Under the pieces are notes generated by a model that saw only the letters and a list, made by a program, of their open reading frames with translations, ran no database searches and was not told the origin of the DNA. Source: Butyricicoccus sp. OM04-18BH (lineage in GTDB: Bacteria > Bacillota > Clostridia > Oscillospirales > Butyricicoccaceae). Taken from it: a stretch of DNA of 64,000 nt. A program made the position numbers and the translations under genes. Below, in pieces: positions 8,520-17,500 of the stretch; the stretch's first letter is position 1, and each line of letters starts with the position of its first letter. The stretch spans positions 124,001-188,000 of the forward strand of contig NZ_QULN01000003.1 of the NCBI RefSeq assembly GCF_003481705.1. The letters are read 5' to 3'.

Positions 8520-9911
8520 TTATTTATCCTTCGGCAGAAGGATGTTCAGAATGATCGCTACGAACGCTGCCGGAACAATACCGGAACCGCCGAAGATCAG
8601 CTGAATCGCCTGCGGAGCCTGCGCCAGAATGGACATATTCGCGCCCATGCCGTAGCCGACGCCGAGAGCGACCGAAACGATCGTCAGATTGCGCGGCGTC
8701 ATTTCCTCCTTGGTGATCAGCTGGATACCGCTGATGACGATGGACGAGAACATCATGACCGCTGCGCCGCCGAGCACCGACTGCGGCATGATGGAAACGA
8801 TCGCGCCGAGCTTCGGGATCAGGCCGCAGAGAATGAGGAAAATCGCGCCGATGGACAGCGCACCGCGGTTGACGACCTTGGTCATGGTGACAAGACCGAC
8901 GTTCTGGCTGAACGAGGTGTTCGGAAGAACGCCGAACAGCGCCGCGAACGAGGAACCCAGACCGTCGCAGCTGACGCCGCCGGACAGCTCCCTGTCGGTC
9001 GCCTCGCGGCCCATGCCGCCCTCCATAACGCCCGAAATATCGCCCACCGTCTCAACGGCGGTAACGATGAACATGACGAGTACCGGCAGGATCGCACGCA
9101 GGTCAAAGACCGGCTTTACCGGGATGAGCTTGGGTACCGAGAACCAGTCCGCCTGTGCGACCTTGTCCCAGTTCAGCACCCACGCCTTGGTGAACTCCAC
9201 GCCGTCCGCATCGACTGCGGTCGTCGGGAGCACGAAGCCCATGATGATAGCCGCGATGTAGCCGGCAATAATGCCGACAAAGATCGCAGACGAGCCGAGG
9301 AAGCCCGAGCAGCCGTGCTTGACCACGAGGATCACCACGAGTACGAACAGTGCGAGCAGCAGATTTTCCATCGAGCCGAAGTCCTTCGCGGAGTTACCGC
9401 CGCCGAAGGAATTGATGCCGACCGAGATCAGCGACAGGCCGATGCTCAGAACGACCGTGCCGGTGACGACCGCCGGGAAAAACCGGCGCAGCGGCTTGAG
9501 GAAGAAGCCGAGCACGGTTTCAAACAGACCGCCGAGAATGGACGCGCCCATAATCGCGCCGTAGGCGAGCACACCGCCGCCCATCGTCGCCGCAACGCTG
9601 TTGAACACGCCGATAAAGCCCGAGCTCGTGCCCATGATGATCGGAACCTTGCCGCCGATGGGGCCGATGGCGAACAGCTGAACGAGCGTTACCACGCCCG
9701 CAACGAACATCGCGTTCTGAAGGACGCTGACCTGAAGATCCGCGAACTCGCCGCCTGCAATGCCGCACGCGCCCATGATGATGAGCAGCGGCGTGAGGTT
9801 GCCGACGAACATGGCGAAAACGTGCTGGAGTCCGAGCGGAATGGCTCGTGCCAGCGGCATTTTGGCGTAGAAATCGTGCGCCGCATCCATAGAAATAGTT
9901 TTGTTCTGCAT
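8520..9911 (-). CDS. pbuX: Xanthine/uracil permease (NCS2 family)
   Basis: Membrane transporter of 463 residues with about 12-14 hydrophobic segments. It matches the NCS2 nucleobase:cation symporter family: GLQHVFAMFVGNLTPL near the N terminus, the signature region with VETVGDISG, and the downstream NTSFSQNVGL. The protein would import xanthine, uric acid or uracil. Location beside the hydroxylase and MocA genes favours xanthine. The start at 9911 is set by AAGGAGTG upstream; earlier in-frame starts add residues foreign to the family. A good promoter and a leader hairpin precede it, so it is its own unit. Confidence 0.88.
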   Translation of the reverse strand: MQNKTISMDAAHDFYAKMPLARAIPLGLQHVFAMFVGNLTPLLIIMGACGIAGGEFADLQVSVLQNAMFVAGVVTLVQLFAIGPIGGKVPIIMGTSSGFIGVFNSVAATMGGGVLAYGAIMGASILGGLFETVLGFFLKPLRRFFPAVVTGTVVLSIGLSLISVGINSFGGGNSAKDFGSMENLLLALFVLVVILVVKHGCSGFLGSSAIFVGIIAGYIAAIIMGFVLPTTAVDADGVEFTKAWVLNWDKVAQADWFSVPKLIPVKPVFDLRAILPVLVMFIVTAVETVGDISGVMEGGMGREATDRELSGGVSCDGLGSSFAALFGVLPNTSFSQNVGLVTMTKVVNRGALSIGAIFLILCGLIPKLGAIVSIMPQSVLGGAAVMMFSSIVISGIQLITKEEMTPRNLTIVSVALGVGYGMGANMSILAQAPQAIQLIFGGSGIVPAAFVAIILNILLPKDK

Positions 9912-9939
9912 ACCCACACTCCTTAAATTATTTCTCTTG

Positions 9940-9976
9940 CTGCGGCGTCCCCCCTGCCGCAGCGGCGGAACGCCAT
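9940..9976 (-). promoter_or_regulatory. Strong leader stem-loop upstream of the permease
   Basis: In the roughly 70-base leader of the permease transcript, GGCGTTCC pairs with GGGACGCC and encloses an inner GCCGCTGCGGC hairpin. It has no U-run and does not match the purine riboswitch core. It may be a protein-binding or stability element. Confidence 0.4.
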
Positions 9977-9989
9977 GATATGCAAATAA

Positions 9990-10018
9990 ATTATAGCAAA
10001 AAGTTAACAATCTGTAAA
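9990..10018 (-). promoter_or_regulatory. Promoter of the xanthine/uracil permease
   Basis: TTTACA (10013-10018), a 17-base spacer and TATAAT (9990-9995) with a TGC extension, about 80 bases before the start codon. Confidence 0.8.
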
Positions 10019-10129
10019 TGCGCCGAGCGCCATCTGACGAATTTTGTGCATTCAGCACAGATTTTCGCCCTTTAAGCGCGGAAAACGGGACATCGCGCCC
10101 TCTGCTCTCCTGCTCTGCGATTTCCTTTA

Positions 10130-10206
10130 CATAACAAAAGAGCAGACCTTACGGTCTGCTCACAGTCTGTCGGCGAAACTGTGGTTTCACGACAGTCTAT
10201 AAGTAT
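10130..10206 (-). repeat. Copy C of hairpin-repeat family 2, ending in a terminator-like hairpin
   Basis: Read on -, TAGACTGTCGTGAAAC, a short loop, GTTTCGCCGACAGACTGTG matches copy B (58291 onward) base for base except for paired changes in the stems. The next hairpin is GAGCAGACC/GGTCTGCTC (10140-10162) followed by TTTTGTT, so here the second hairpin has become a likely terminator. The region 10165-10305 between this and the tRNA terminator holds nothing recognisable. Confidence 0.55.
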
Positions 10207-10306
10207 AAGCGCATTCCGGCCTGCACTCGCCCCACCGAATCGAAGCCCAATGCTGCGGGTTCGATTGGGAAAGGAGGAGCAGCGGCGCGAGCGCACTCTG
10301 ACTTTT

Positions 10307-10347
10307 TGAAAAAAAATCGGAGCAAGCGATACAAGGCTTGCTCCGAT
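10307..10347 (-). terminator. Terminator of tRNA-Leu
   Basis: ATCGGAGCAAGC / GCTTGCTCCGAT, a perfect 12-bp stem with an 8-nt loop, then TTTTTT on the - strand, directly after the tRNA 3' CCA. Confidence 0.92.
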
Positions 10348-10348
10348 G

Positions 10349-10434
10349 TGGTGCCGGCGGGGGGACTCGAACCCCCAAGGTGTTTCCACCGGTTGATTTT
10401 GAGTCAACTGCGTGTACCATTTCGCCACGCCGGC
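10349..10434 (-). tRNA. tRNA-Leu (anticodon CAA)
   Basis: Class II tRNA of 86 bases with an encoded CCA end. Acceptor stem GCCGGCG/CGCCGGC, discriminator A. The anticodon arm GTTGA-CTCAAAA-TCAAC gives anticodon CAA, reading the Leu codon UUG. The long variable arm (CCGGTGGAAACACC-like) and the T arm GGGGGTTCGAGTCCCCC are intact. It is followed immediately by a strong terminator. Confidence 0.97.
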
Positions 10435-10490
10435 ATATGATGGGTGCATCGATAATTATACCGTACTGCACCCATTTTTTCAAGTATTAT

Positions 10491-11861
10491 TTACGCAAAA
10501 AACTTATCCTTGATGCCAAGCACAAAGATGACGAGCACGATGAGCGGCAGGATATAGCTTACATAGAAGCGAATGCCGTCGCGCACCTTGATGCCGCCGC
10601 CGTCGTTCGCCTCGTTCTGGAAATTCTTCCATCCCCAGCCATAGCGCGAGGTGCAGAACAGCAGATAGACGAGCGAGCCGAGCGGAAGCCACAGATTGGA
10701 AACCAGGAAATCCTCAAGATCGAGAACGTTCGAGCCCGGGCCGAACGGCTGAAAGCCGCTCCAGACATTGAAGCCGAGAACGCACGGCATGGACAGCAGG
10801 ATCATCAGAACGATGTTGATCGCCGCGGTCTTTTTGCGGCTCCAGCCGGTCAGATCCATGCAGCAGGACATGATGTTCTCGAAAACAGCGAGCACGGTAG
10901 AGAATGCCGCGAACGCCATGAATACAAAGAACAGACTGCCCCACAGACGGCCGCCTGCCATGTGGTTGAAGATGTTGGGCAGGGTGACGAAGATGAGGTT
11001 CGGACCGCTGTCCGGGGATACGTTGAACGCGAAGCACGCCGGGAAGATGATCAGACCGGCGGTGAAGGCGACAAAGGTGTCGAGCACAGCGACGTTGACC
11101 GCCTCTCCCATGAGCGCGCGCCCCTTGCCGATATAGCTGCCGAAGATCGCCATCGCGCCGATGCCGAGCGACAGGGTGAAGAACGCCTGATTCATCGCGC
11201 CCACGACCACGTTCGCCACGCCGGTCTCCGCCATGCGGCCGAAGTCCGGAATGAGGTAAAAGCGCAGACCCTCGCCCGAGCCCGGGGTGCGGATGCTGTT
11301 GACGGCGAGCACGACCATGATGGCGAGCAGCGCGATCATCATGACCTTGGTCACGCGCTCCAGACCGCCCTGAAGGCCGAACGAGTTGATGAGGAAGCCG
11401 ATGACAACGACCGCGATCATGCAGCCCGCCATGACGCCCGGCCGGGACAGCATCTCACCGAACGCCGCGCCGACCTGCTCGGTCGTTGCTCCGACAAATC
11501 TGCCCGCTGCGGTCAGATAGAAATAGTGCAGCATCCAGCCGCAGACCGTCGTGTAGAACATCATCAGCAGATAGTTGCCGATCATCGCCAGATAACCGTG
11601 GATATGCCACCTGCTGCCCGGCTTTTCCAGCACCTGATAGGCGCGTACCGGGCTTTTCTGGCTGGCGCGGCCGACCGCGAACTCCATCGTCATGATCGGC
11701 AGACCGAGGATGAGCAGGAAGATCACATAGAACAGAACGAAGGCGCCGCCGCCGTACTGTCCGACCATCCACGGGAACTTCCATACGTTGCCGACGCCGA
11801 TGGCGCAGCCTGCGCTGAGCAGAATAAAGCCCAGACGCGAACCGAGTCTTTCTCTTTGCAT
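10491..11861 (-). CDS. Sodium-dependent transporter, neurotransmitter:sodium symporter (NSS/SNF) family
   Basis: Integral membrane protein of 456 residues with 11-12 hydrophobic segments. The N terminus SRLGFILLSAGCAIGVGNVW followed by KFPWMVGQYGGGAF is the NSS signature holding the Na+ and substrate sites (as in LeuT/MhsT). It would import an amino acid (tryptophan, alanine or other small amino acids are typical) with sodium. The substrate cannot be read from sequence. The 5' end of its mRNA may be shared with the tadA-mreB unit, since only 29 bases separate it from the tadA stop. Its ribosome binding site is weak. Confidence 0.9.
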   Translation of the reverse strand: MQRERLGSRLGFILLSAGCAIGVGNVWKFPWMVGQYGGGAFVLFYVIFLLILGLPIMTMEFAVGRASQKSPVRAYQVLEKPGSRWHIHGYLAMIGNYLLMMFYTTVCGWMLHYFYLTAAGRFVGATTEQVGAAFGEMLSRPGVMAGCMIAVVVIGFLINSFGLQGGLERVTKVMMIALLAIMVVLAVNSIRTPGSGEGLRFYLIPDFGRMAETGVANVVVGAMNQAFFTLSLGIGAMAIFGSYIGKGRALMGEAVNVAVLDTFVAFTAGLIIFPACFAFNVSPDSGPNLIFVTLPNIFNHMAGGRLWGSLFFVFMAFAAFSTVLAVFENIMSCCMDLTGWSRKKTAAINIVLMILLSMPCVLGFNVWSGFQPFGPGSNVLDLEDFLVSNLWLPLGSLVYLLFCTSRYGWGWKNFQNEANDGGGIKVRDGIRFYVSYILPLIVLVIFVLGIKDKFFA

Positions 11862-11890
11862 TTGTTTTTAACCCCACTTATTACTACTTA

Positions 11891-12433
11891 CTACTTTTCT
11901 CTTTCACAGAACGCATCCTGCTGCACTTCTCCGCTTTCCGCCGCAGCTTCCTCGCTCTTCTGTGCTTTTCTGATGAGTTTGCGCTTCTCGCGAAGCTCCC
12001 GGAAGAATGTGCGCAGCTCGTCCGCACACTGCTCCTCCATAACGCCGGCAACGAGCTCCGGCTGATGATTGTACGGCAGCGAAAACAGATTGATCATCGA
12101 GCCGCACGAGCCGGCCTTCGGGTCGAACGCGCCGAAATAGACCATTTTGATGCGGGCATTGATGATCGCCCCGGCACACATCGGACACGGCTCGAGTGTG
12201 ACATACAGGTCGCACCGGTGCAGCCGCCAGCCGCCGAGCTTTTTGCAGGCCTTCTCGATGGCCTCGATCTCCGCGTGATGCAGAGCGTTTTTCTTTGTCT
12301 CGCGGCGGTTCCGGCCGCGTCCGACGATCTTTCCGTCGCAGACAACGACCGCGCCGACCGGGACCTCGCCCTCCTCCGCCGCCCTGTGCGCGAGCTTCAG
12401 CGCCGCCTTCATGTATTTTTCCTGTTCGGTCAT
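11891..12433 (-). CDS. tadA: tRNA-specific adenosine deaminase
   Basis: Converts adenosine 34 of tRNA-Arg(ACG) to inosine. 180 residues with the cytidine/deoxycytidylate-deaminase zinc site: HAE (catalytic Glu, in HHAEIEAIEKA) and PCPMCAGAI. The start MTEQEKYMKAALKLA is the usual TadA N terminus, 11 bases after the mreB stop; upstream in-frame codons read through mreB and are not used. The C-terminal 25-30 residues (charged, Glu/Lys rich) extend a little beyond the usual length. Confidence 0.93.
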   Translation of the reverse strand: MTEQEKYMKAALKLAHRAAEEGEVPVGAVVVCDGKIVGRGRNRRETKKNALHHAEIEAIEKACKKLGGWRLHRCDLYVTLEPCPMCAGAIINARIKMVYFGAFDPKAGSCGSMINLFSLPYNHQPELVAGVMEEQCADELRTFFRELREKRKLIRKAQKSEEAAAESGEVQQDAFCEREK

Positions 12434-12444
12434 CACGCCTGCCG

Positions 12445-13506
12445 TTACCGCATCTGTCTCTTGCGCGACAGATTGATCGTACCGTCCTGCATGCTCGCGA
12501 GGTTCTCGAGGCAGTTGCCCGTGCCGTAGGCGACGCACGAGACCGCCTCGTCCGCGACGCGCGTCGGGATGCCGGTCTTGGAGGCGACGAGCTTGTCGAA
12601 GCCCCAGATGAGCGAGCCGCCGCCGGTCATGACGATGCCGTTGGAGGAAATGTCGCCCGTCAGCTCGGGAGGCGTGCGCTCGAGCACGCTGTGAATGGCC
12701 TCGACGATAGCGGAGGAGACCTCCTCGAGCGCCTCGAGGATCTCGGACGAGCTGAGCGTGAACGTGCGCGGCAGGCCGGTCATCAGGCAGCGGCCCTTGA
12801 CCTCCATGATCTCCTCCTCGGTGCGCGGATAGACGCAGCCGATGGTCTTTTTGACCTGCTCCGCCGTGCGCTCACCGATGAGCGCGTTGTGCTTGCGGCG
12901 CACATATTTGATGATCGCCTCGTCGAACTTGTCGCCCGCGATCTTGATCGAGGTGGACTCGACGATGCCGCCGAGCGAGATGACCGCGATGTCGGTCGTG
13001 CCGCCGCCGATGTCAGCGACCAGATTGCCGTTCGGCCTGCTGATGTCGAGACCCGCGCCGATGGCCGCCGCGACCGGCTCCTCGATGAGGAACACGCGCT
13101 TCGCACCGGCCTGCGTGCCGGCGTCGATGACCGCACGCTCCTCGACCTCGGTGATGATCGAGGGCACGCAGATGACGACGTTCGGCTTGAACAGGCGGAA
13201 GCCCTGTACCTTGCGGATGAACTCCTTGATCATCAGCTCGGTCATCTCGTAGTCCGAAATGACGCCCTCGCGCAGCGGACGGATGGCGATGATGTTGTCC
13301 GGCGTGCGGCCGAGGGTCTCCTGCGCCTCCGTGCCGACCGCCACGAGCTTTCCCGTCACCTTGTTCACCGCGACGACTGACGGCTCGTTGAGCACGATGC
13401 CCTTGCCCTTCACATAAACGAGAACGGTCGCCGTGCCGAGATCAATGCCGATGTCGCTCGAAAAAAGAGAGAAGTTTCTCTTAAAAATATCAAGAAAAGA
13501 AGCCAT
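12445..13506 (-). CDS. mreB: Rod shape-determining protein MreB/Mbl
   Basis: Bacterial actin homologue of 353 residues that polymerises under the membrane and directs lateral wall synthesis. Visible are the phosphate-1 motif IDLGTATVLVY, phosphate-2 VADIGGGTTDIAV, the adenosine motif GIVMTGGGSLIWG and the short amphipathic start FLDIFKRNF. The gene is not followed by mreC/mreD as in the usual mre operon but by tadA, which fits an Mbl/MreBH-type paralogue or a scattered mre cluster. A TTGCCA-18-TATAAT promoter precedes it. Confidence 0.93.
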   Translation of the reverse strand: MASFLDIFKRNFSLFSSDIGIDLGTATVLVYVKGKGIVLNEPSVVAVNKVTGKLVAVGTEAQETLGRTPDNIIAIRPLREGVISDYEMTELMIKEFIRKVQGFRLFKPNVVICVPSIITEVEERAVIDAGTQAGAKRVFLIEEPVAAAIGAGLDISRPNGNLVADIGGGTTDIAVISLGGIVESTSIKIAGDKFDEAIIKYVRRKHNALIGERTAEQVKKTIGCVYPRTEEEIMEVKGRCLMTGLPRTFTLSSSEILEALEEVSSAIVEAIHSVLERTPPELTGDISSNGIVMTGGGSLIWGFDKLVASKTGIPTRVADEAVSCVAYGTGNCLENLASMQDGTINLSRKRQMR

Positions 13507-13544
13507 GTTGTGTTTTCATCCTTTTCATTATAAACAGTACCTCT

Positions 13545-13574
13545 ATTATACTCTATCCGGAACGTTTCTGGCAA
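13545..13574 (-). promoter_or_regulatory. Promoter of mreB-tadA
   Basis: TTGCCA (13569-13574), 18-base spacer and TATAAT (13545-13550) on -, about 40 bases before the mreB ATG. Confidence 0.75.
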
Positions 13575-13813
13575 GTCCTGGCGGTAAATTGTAGCCGTTT
13601 CGACTTTTTTCGTGCTCAGAGCAGCGCAATCTCCGGGGCGTCGGCCGCGCGTTCAACTCCGGAAAAATATGAACTTTTCGCTAAAACCCCCGAAAAGCTA
13701 TATACCGTCTATGTTTTTTCGTTTCGTGCATTGCTTTTCAAAATGAACGTTTCATCTATTTTGAACGTTTCATTTCGTTCATTATAACATGCCTTTGCTG
13801 TATTCTTCAAGCG
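13575..13813. other. AT-rich spacer at the edge of the low-GC island
   Basis: No gene seen. GC falls sharply here. GAACGTTTCAT occurs twice as a direct repeat (about 13745 and 13763), followed by TTCGTTCAT, resembling a tandem operator or a junction repeat. This marks the left border of the low-GC patch. Confidence 0.4.
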
Positions 13814-13951
13814 CTATGCCAATCTGCTGATTAGAAAAATGAATCTTTTCCGGCCCTGGCAGTATGGGCACGAATCATCTCCCACTTTTCGTTCTGCAAT
13901 CGAATACCTGTATTCTCCGTTACATTTAGGGCATCTCCATAACACATCCAT
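13814..13951 (-). pseudogene. Treble-clef zinc-ribbon (DUF4379-like) fragment
   Basis: A 45-codon frame, MDVLWRCPKCNGEYRYSIAE..., with a CPKC and a CPYC pair about 22 residues apart and the W-x-C-P-x-C / R-x-x-G-x-x-CPYC-x-GR pattern of the probable-zinc-ribbon family usually found as repeats in larger proteins. Upstream in frame there are about 12 more sense codons to a stop, and an AGGAGG followed by ATG TGA just before suggests a decayed start. I read it as a remnant of a larger gene; it could also be a very small intact protein. Confidence 0.5.
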
Positions 13952-14046
13952 TTTTTGTAGTTTCCATAACACTGCACTCTCACATTGTCAAACTTTAGTC
14001 CTCCTGTCAATTTTATTCCACTAATTCATGAACCTCTGCTAATCAA

Positions 14047-16869
14047 TTATATATACCTTAAAATCGTTTTTATAACTTCATCAATCACAATCGGCTTTGA
14101 CAAATGTGCGTTCATTCCTGCATCCAGTGATGCCTGAACATCTTCTGCAAATGCATTAGCTGTCATTGCTATAATAGGAATGCTTTTTCCATCCGGTCTG
14201 TCATTCATTGCCCTGATTGCTTTTGTCGCTTCATAACCATTCATTTCAGGCATCATGATATCCATCAGGATTACATCAAACGTGCCCTTCGGATGATTTC
14301 TGAAAATCTCAACAGCATTCTTTCCATCCACAACTCTTTCTACATTCATCCCGAACTCTTCCAACTGCACGGCAGCAATCTCTGCATTCAGTTCATTATC
14401 CTCTGCAAGAAGGACATTCACACCTGTAAGATTTACCTTTTCAGAAAAACCTGTGTCTGACTTATTACATTCCTTATCTGTAATTTCCAAAGGAATATCC
14501 ACAGTAAATGTGGTTCCCTCATGCTTTTTACTCTGCACGGAAATGGTTCCACCCATCATATCTACATACTTCTTTACGATAGCCATCCCCAGTCCAACTC
14601 CATGGTACTGCGTTCTCACATCGGAATCTTCCTGTGCAAATTCCTCAAAAACTTCTTTTGTAAATTCCTCACTCATGCCAATACCAGTATCCGAAATTCG
14701 GTAACGCATATTTATATATCCATCCCCGCCCTTTTCCTGACACCGGGCTTCAAATGTAATCGTCCCTCCATCCGGAGTGAATTTCACGGCATTGCTCAGA
14801 ATATTGACCAGCACATCACGCAGACGTGCAGGATCCGCAAGTACATTTGGAATCTTTGCTTCTTCACGCTGAATCTTAAAGTTGATATCCCTGTTCGTAA
14901 GAAAGCCTTTTGTAATATCCAATGCAGAATCTGTAATGTTTTTCACATCCGCCGGTACCGGATTGTATTTCACTTTTCCACTTTCGATGCGGGCCAGATC
15001 TAATACATCATTGATCAGCGACAGTAAATGCTCGGAGCTTTCGTCGATCTTTTTCAGACAATTTTTCACTTCGTCTGACGGATTGTTTTTCATTGCAATA
15101 CCGGTAAATCCTATGATTGCATTCATCGGTGTCCTCATATCATGGGACATATGTGACAGAAATGCTGTTTTTGCCTTGTTTGCAGACTGTGCATACTCTG
15201 CCAGTTCCGCCATTTCCTCAGCTTTCTCCTGGGCCGCCTTCTGCGCTTTTTTTCTTGCATTGAGACGCACTATTGTCACAGCCATAGTAGTCAGCAGGCA
15301 TCCAAAAATAAGAAGAACCCAAACAGTAATAACAGGATGCAGACGGATCCAGTCAACAAATGTCAGCTCTGTTGCTTTGTATGTGGTATACTGTGCTGCA
15401 AGATCTTCAACAAGATTTTGGGGCATGGCATACATTGCTTTCGTCAGAATACCGGCCAGCGCATGGTTCTCAGTTGATGAAATTACCATGCGGTAGGTGA
15501 ATGTAGGCTGCTCCAGCAGAGTATATGTCATGGTGCCCGTAGTGTCACTGTTCACAAACGCCTGTGCCATGTAATAGTAGACGAAGGCAGCATCTGCTTT
15601 ACCCTTACGGACAGCCTCCATCATTTCCTGTCGGGTACTGCACATCAGTTTTTCTGCACCGGGTGCCATTGCATCTGCAATTGACTTTGATGCTGTCTGG
15701 TCAACAGTAGCAACAACATTCATTTTTCCATCAAAGTCACGCCGTGTCACCCTTGCCAGCTGCATCGTAATGAAAGGTGCAGTAACCCCCCATTTTTTCG
15801 TCTCAGCATAATTATCTGTTTCCAGGCGTGCATCGATGCTCATATCTGTGGTTTCCGTATTTTTCTGATAAGCAATATACTCATCTCTGGTGGCAGGTGT
15901 AAGAAACTCATAGGAAATCCCGGCATAGTCTGCAATTTTACGGAAGTAATCCGGGATAATACCCTTCATCTCACCATTTTCATTATAAGAATATGGATAA
16001 CGGGTCGGATCACACAGAACATGAAGCGGATTGTCCTTGGAATACTGTGAAATAATACTTTTTTCTTTCTCCGTATATTCCAGACTCTTAGTTTCTATGC
16101 TTTCATAATTTTTATTATAAAGTGTCGTTTTCCAGTCACTCTCAGCTGCATTCATCTGATCGATTGCATAATTGATCTCATTCAGCAATTCTGTATTACC
16201 TTTTTTAACAATGACATAGAAATCGCTGCTGCCAAATTTATCCACGATTCGCTCATTGTTTGTTTTTCTCAGAGAACTGGTAACAATCGCATCAACTTTT
16301 TCGCTCTGAAGGGCTTCCTTCATTTCTGCGGTCGTATCAAAATAAGATGGAACATATGTAAATCCTTTGTTGTCTGCAAAATCCGCAAACTCTTCATTCC
16401 GGGTGTTTCCGTTCAAAAGCGCCACACGCATACCGTTGTAAGTGCTGTAATTGCCGTCCACAATCGTGCTGTTGTCACTGAGGACGGTCAGCATCCCATA
16501 ATTGGTTCCGATGGGACGTGAAAAATCAAACTTTTCTTCTCTGTCCGGTGTTTTGCGGGCAGATGTTACCATGTCGATCTCGCCAGCTTCAAGCATCTGC
16601 TGCATATCATCCCAGCTCTTATCATATCCGACATATTCGTAATCTACATCCCAATAACGAGCCATCAACCGAAGAAAATCATAGCCGTACCCGCTGCGGT
16701 TGCCTTCTTCATCCATCACATGATAACCATCCATGGCAAAGAAACCGACTTTGACAGTTTCATGCTGCGAACTGTCCTCGGCTGCATATGCAGTCTGGGG
16801 AGAAAATATCATACACATGCATACAAAAGCCAGTAATACTGCCACATATTTCTTTGCTCTCGAAATCAT
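14047..16869 (-). CDS. BvgS-like hybrid sensor histidine kinase with two periplasmic-binding-type domains
   Basis: 940 residues. A signal peptide (1-30) is followed by two type-3 solute-binding-protein domains (about 37-265 and 290-505), one membrane segment (about 510-535), a short coiled linker, HisKA with SHDMRTPMNAI (phospho-His about 576), HATPase_c with NAVKFTPDGG and GVGLGMAIVKK, and a C-terminal receiver domain (VLLAEDNELN ... ILMDIMMPEMNG, Asp about 867). No HPt domain is present, so a separate phosphotransfer partner or direct signalling is needed. Substrate-binding-like sensors of this kind respond to small ligands such as amino acids. Codon and base use are much more AT-rich than the neighbours, and no response regulator lies nearby: it appears horizontally acquired. 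Confidence 0.88.
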   Translation of the reverse strand: MISRAKKYVAVLLAFVCMCMIFSPQTAYAAEDSSQHETVKVGFFAMDGYHVMDEEGNRSGYGYDFLRLMARYWDVDYEYVGYDKSWDDMQQMLEAGEIDMVTSARKTPDREEKFDFSRPIGTNYGMLTVLSDNSTIVDGNYSTYNGMRVALLNGNTRNEEFADFADNKGFTYVPSYFDTTAEMKEALQSEKVDAIVTSSLRKTNNERIVDKFGSSDFYVIVKKGNTELLNEINYAIDQMNAAESDWKTTLYNKNYESIETKSLEYTEKEKSIISQYSKDNPLHVLCDPTRYPYSYNENGEMKGIIPDYFRKIADYAGISYEFLTPATRDEYIAYQKNTETTDMSIDARLETDNYAETKKWGVTAPFITMQLARVTRRDFDGKMNVVATVDQTASKSIADAMAPGAEKLMCSTRQEMMEAVRKGKADAAFVYYYMAQAFVNSDTTGTMTYTLLEQPTFTYRMVISSTENHALAGILTKAMYAMPQNLVEDLAAQYTTYKATELTFVDWIRLHPVITVWVLLIFGCLLTTMAVTIVRLNARKKAQKAAQEKAEEMAELAEYAQSANKAKTAFLSHMSHDMRTPMNAIIGFTGIAMKNNPSDEVKNCLKKIDESSEHLLSLINDVLDLARIESGKVKYNPVPADVKNITDSALDITKGFLTNRDINFKIQREEAKIPNVLADPARLRDVLVNILSNAVKFTPDGGTITFEARCQEKGGDGYINMRYRISDTGIGMSEEFTKEVFEEFAQEDSDVRTQYHGVGLGMAIVKKYVDMMGGTISVQSKKHEGTTFTVDIPLEITDKECNKSDTGFSEKVNLTGVNVLLAEDNELNAEIAAVQLEEFGMNVERVVDGKNAVEIFRNHPKGTFDVILMDIMMPEMNGYEATKAIRAMNDRPDGKSIPIIAMTANAFAEDVQASLDAGMNAHLSKPIVIDEVIKTILRYI

Positions 16870-16982
16870 ATTAAATCTCCTGTCATCTTCTGTTGATCAG
16901 TCATTCCTCAAAAAAACACTGTTAGACAGACAGTGCACCTCATTTTATGCAACTGGCTGGCATTTTAAAGGCCCTGTAGCTT

Positions 16983-17036
16983 TGCGTCCCATATCTGTTT
17001 TTCAAATCCAATATTTGATGTATTCTTTTCTGCCAT
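16983..17036 (-). pseudogene. 5' remnant of hsdM (type I restriction-modification methyltransferase)
   Basis: The - strand encodes MAEKNTSNIGFEKQIWDA from an ATG at 17036 with a GAGG site 8 bases upstream, then a stop within a few codons. This matches the highly conserved N terminus of type I methyltransferase HsdM subunits (NIGFEKQIWDAA). The remaining roughly 480 codons, and hsdS/hsdR, are absent; the hybrid kinase gene begins about 115 bases further on. It is a deletion scar of a type I restriction-modification locus in the low-GC patch. Confidence 0.65.
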
Positions 17037-17424
17037 AGTCTTAACCTCACATGATGTTATTCTATAAAACTTTGCTGTCCAAAAAAACGTACTAAACGTC
17101 GATAAGTATTATTGTATTGGTCATATCTCGTTCGATATCCATAAATTTCTTCGCATCTGCAAGCAGATCTCTATTAGAGAGGAAATCTTATAAACCTCTT
17201 ATTAGTCATTATACACAAAACAAGCATTCAAAGCAATGACCCCGAAGAAGATTCATAGCACATTATGGTAATTATTCTATATATTTTTAAAGATATTGTC
17301 TCCGAGAGAAATCCTGCCAGCAAAGTAACAGCCGCAATCTGACACAATATATTTTCTCTATACATTTCTTCTCATCGAAAAATTTGCTCCACGCCCTTAC
17401 TACATCAATTATTTTCAAATGAAT
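17037..17424. other. AT-rich gene-free stretch of the low-GC island
   Basis: No convincing gene. It probably held the promoter region of the lost hsdM gene. A 45-codon hydrophobic frame on - near 17230-17370 has only a weak ribosome binding site and no recognisable similarity. Confidence 0.4.
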
Positions 17425-17468
17425 AAGAGGCTGCATTTTCTCTTATTATAAGAAAATGCAGCCTCTTA
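17425..17468. terminator. Bidirectional hairpin between the island and recD2
   Basis: AAGAGGCTGCATTTTCT / AGAAAATGCAGCCTCTT, a 17-bp perfect stem with a short AT loop, about 30 bases after the recD2 stop codon. The U-run is weak on both sides, but the stem strength and position fit transcription termination. Confidence 0.7.
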
Positions 17469-17500
17469 AATTCAATATTTTTATTAGTCGTTTTTACGCA

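Noticed and set aside
9912-10020. Purine or xanthine riboswitch before the permease
   Set aside because: The leader is short and has one strong hairpin; the conserved loop and junction bases of the purine riboswitch are absent and there is no terminator/antiterminator pair.
10072-10483. Reading frames over the tRNA-Leu region
   Set aside because: They run through the tRNA and its terminator and have no initiation site.
17230-17370. 45-codon hydrophobic frame on - in the low-GC island
   Set aside because: Weak ribosome binding site, no recognisable family, and AT-rich DNA gives such short frames by chance.
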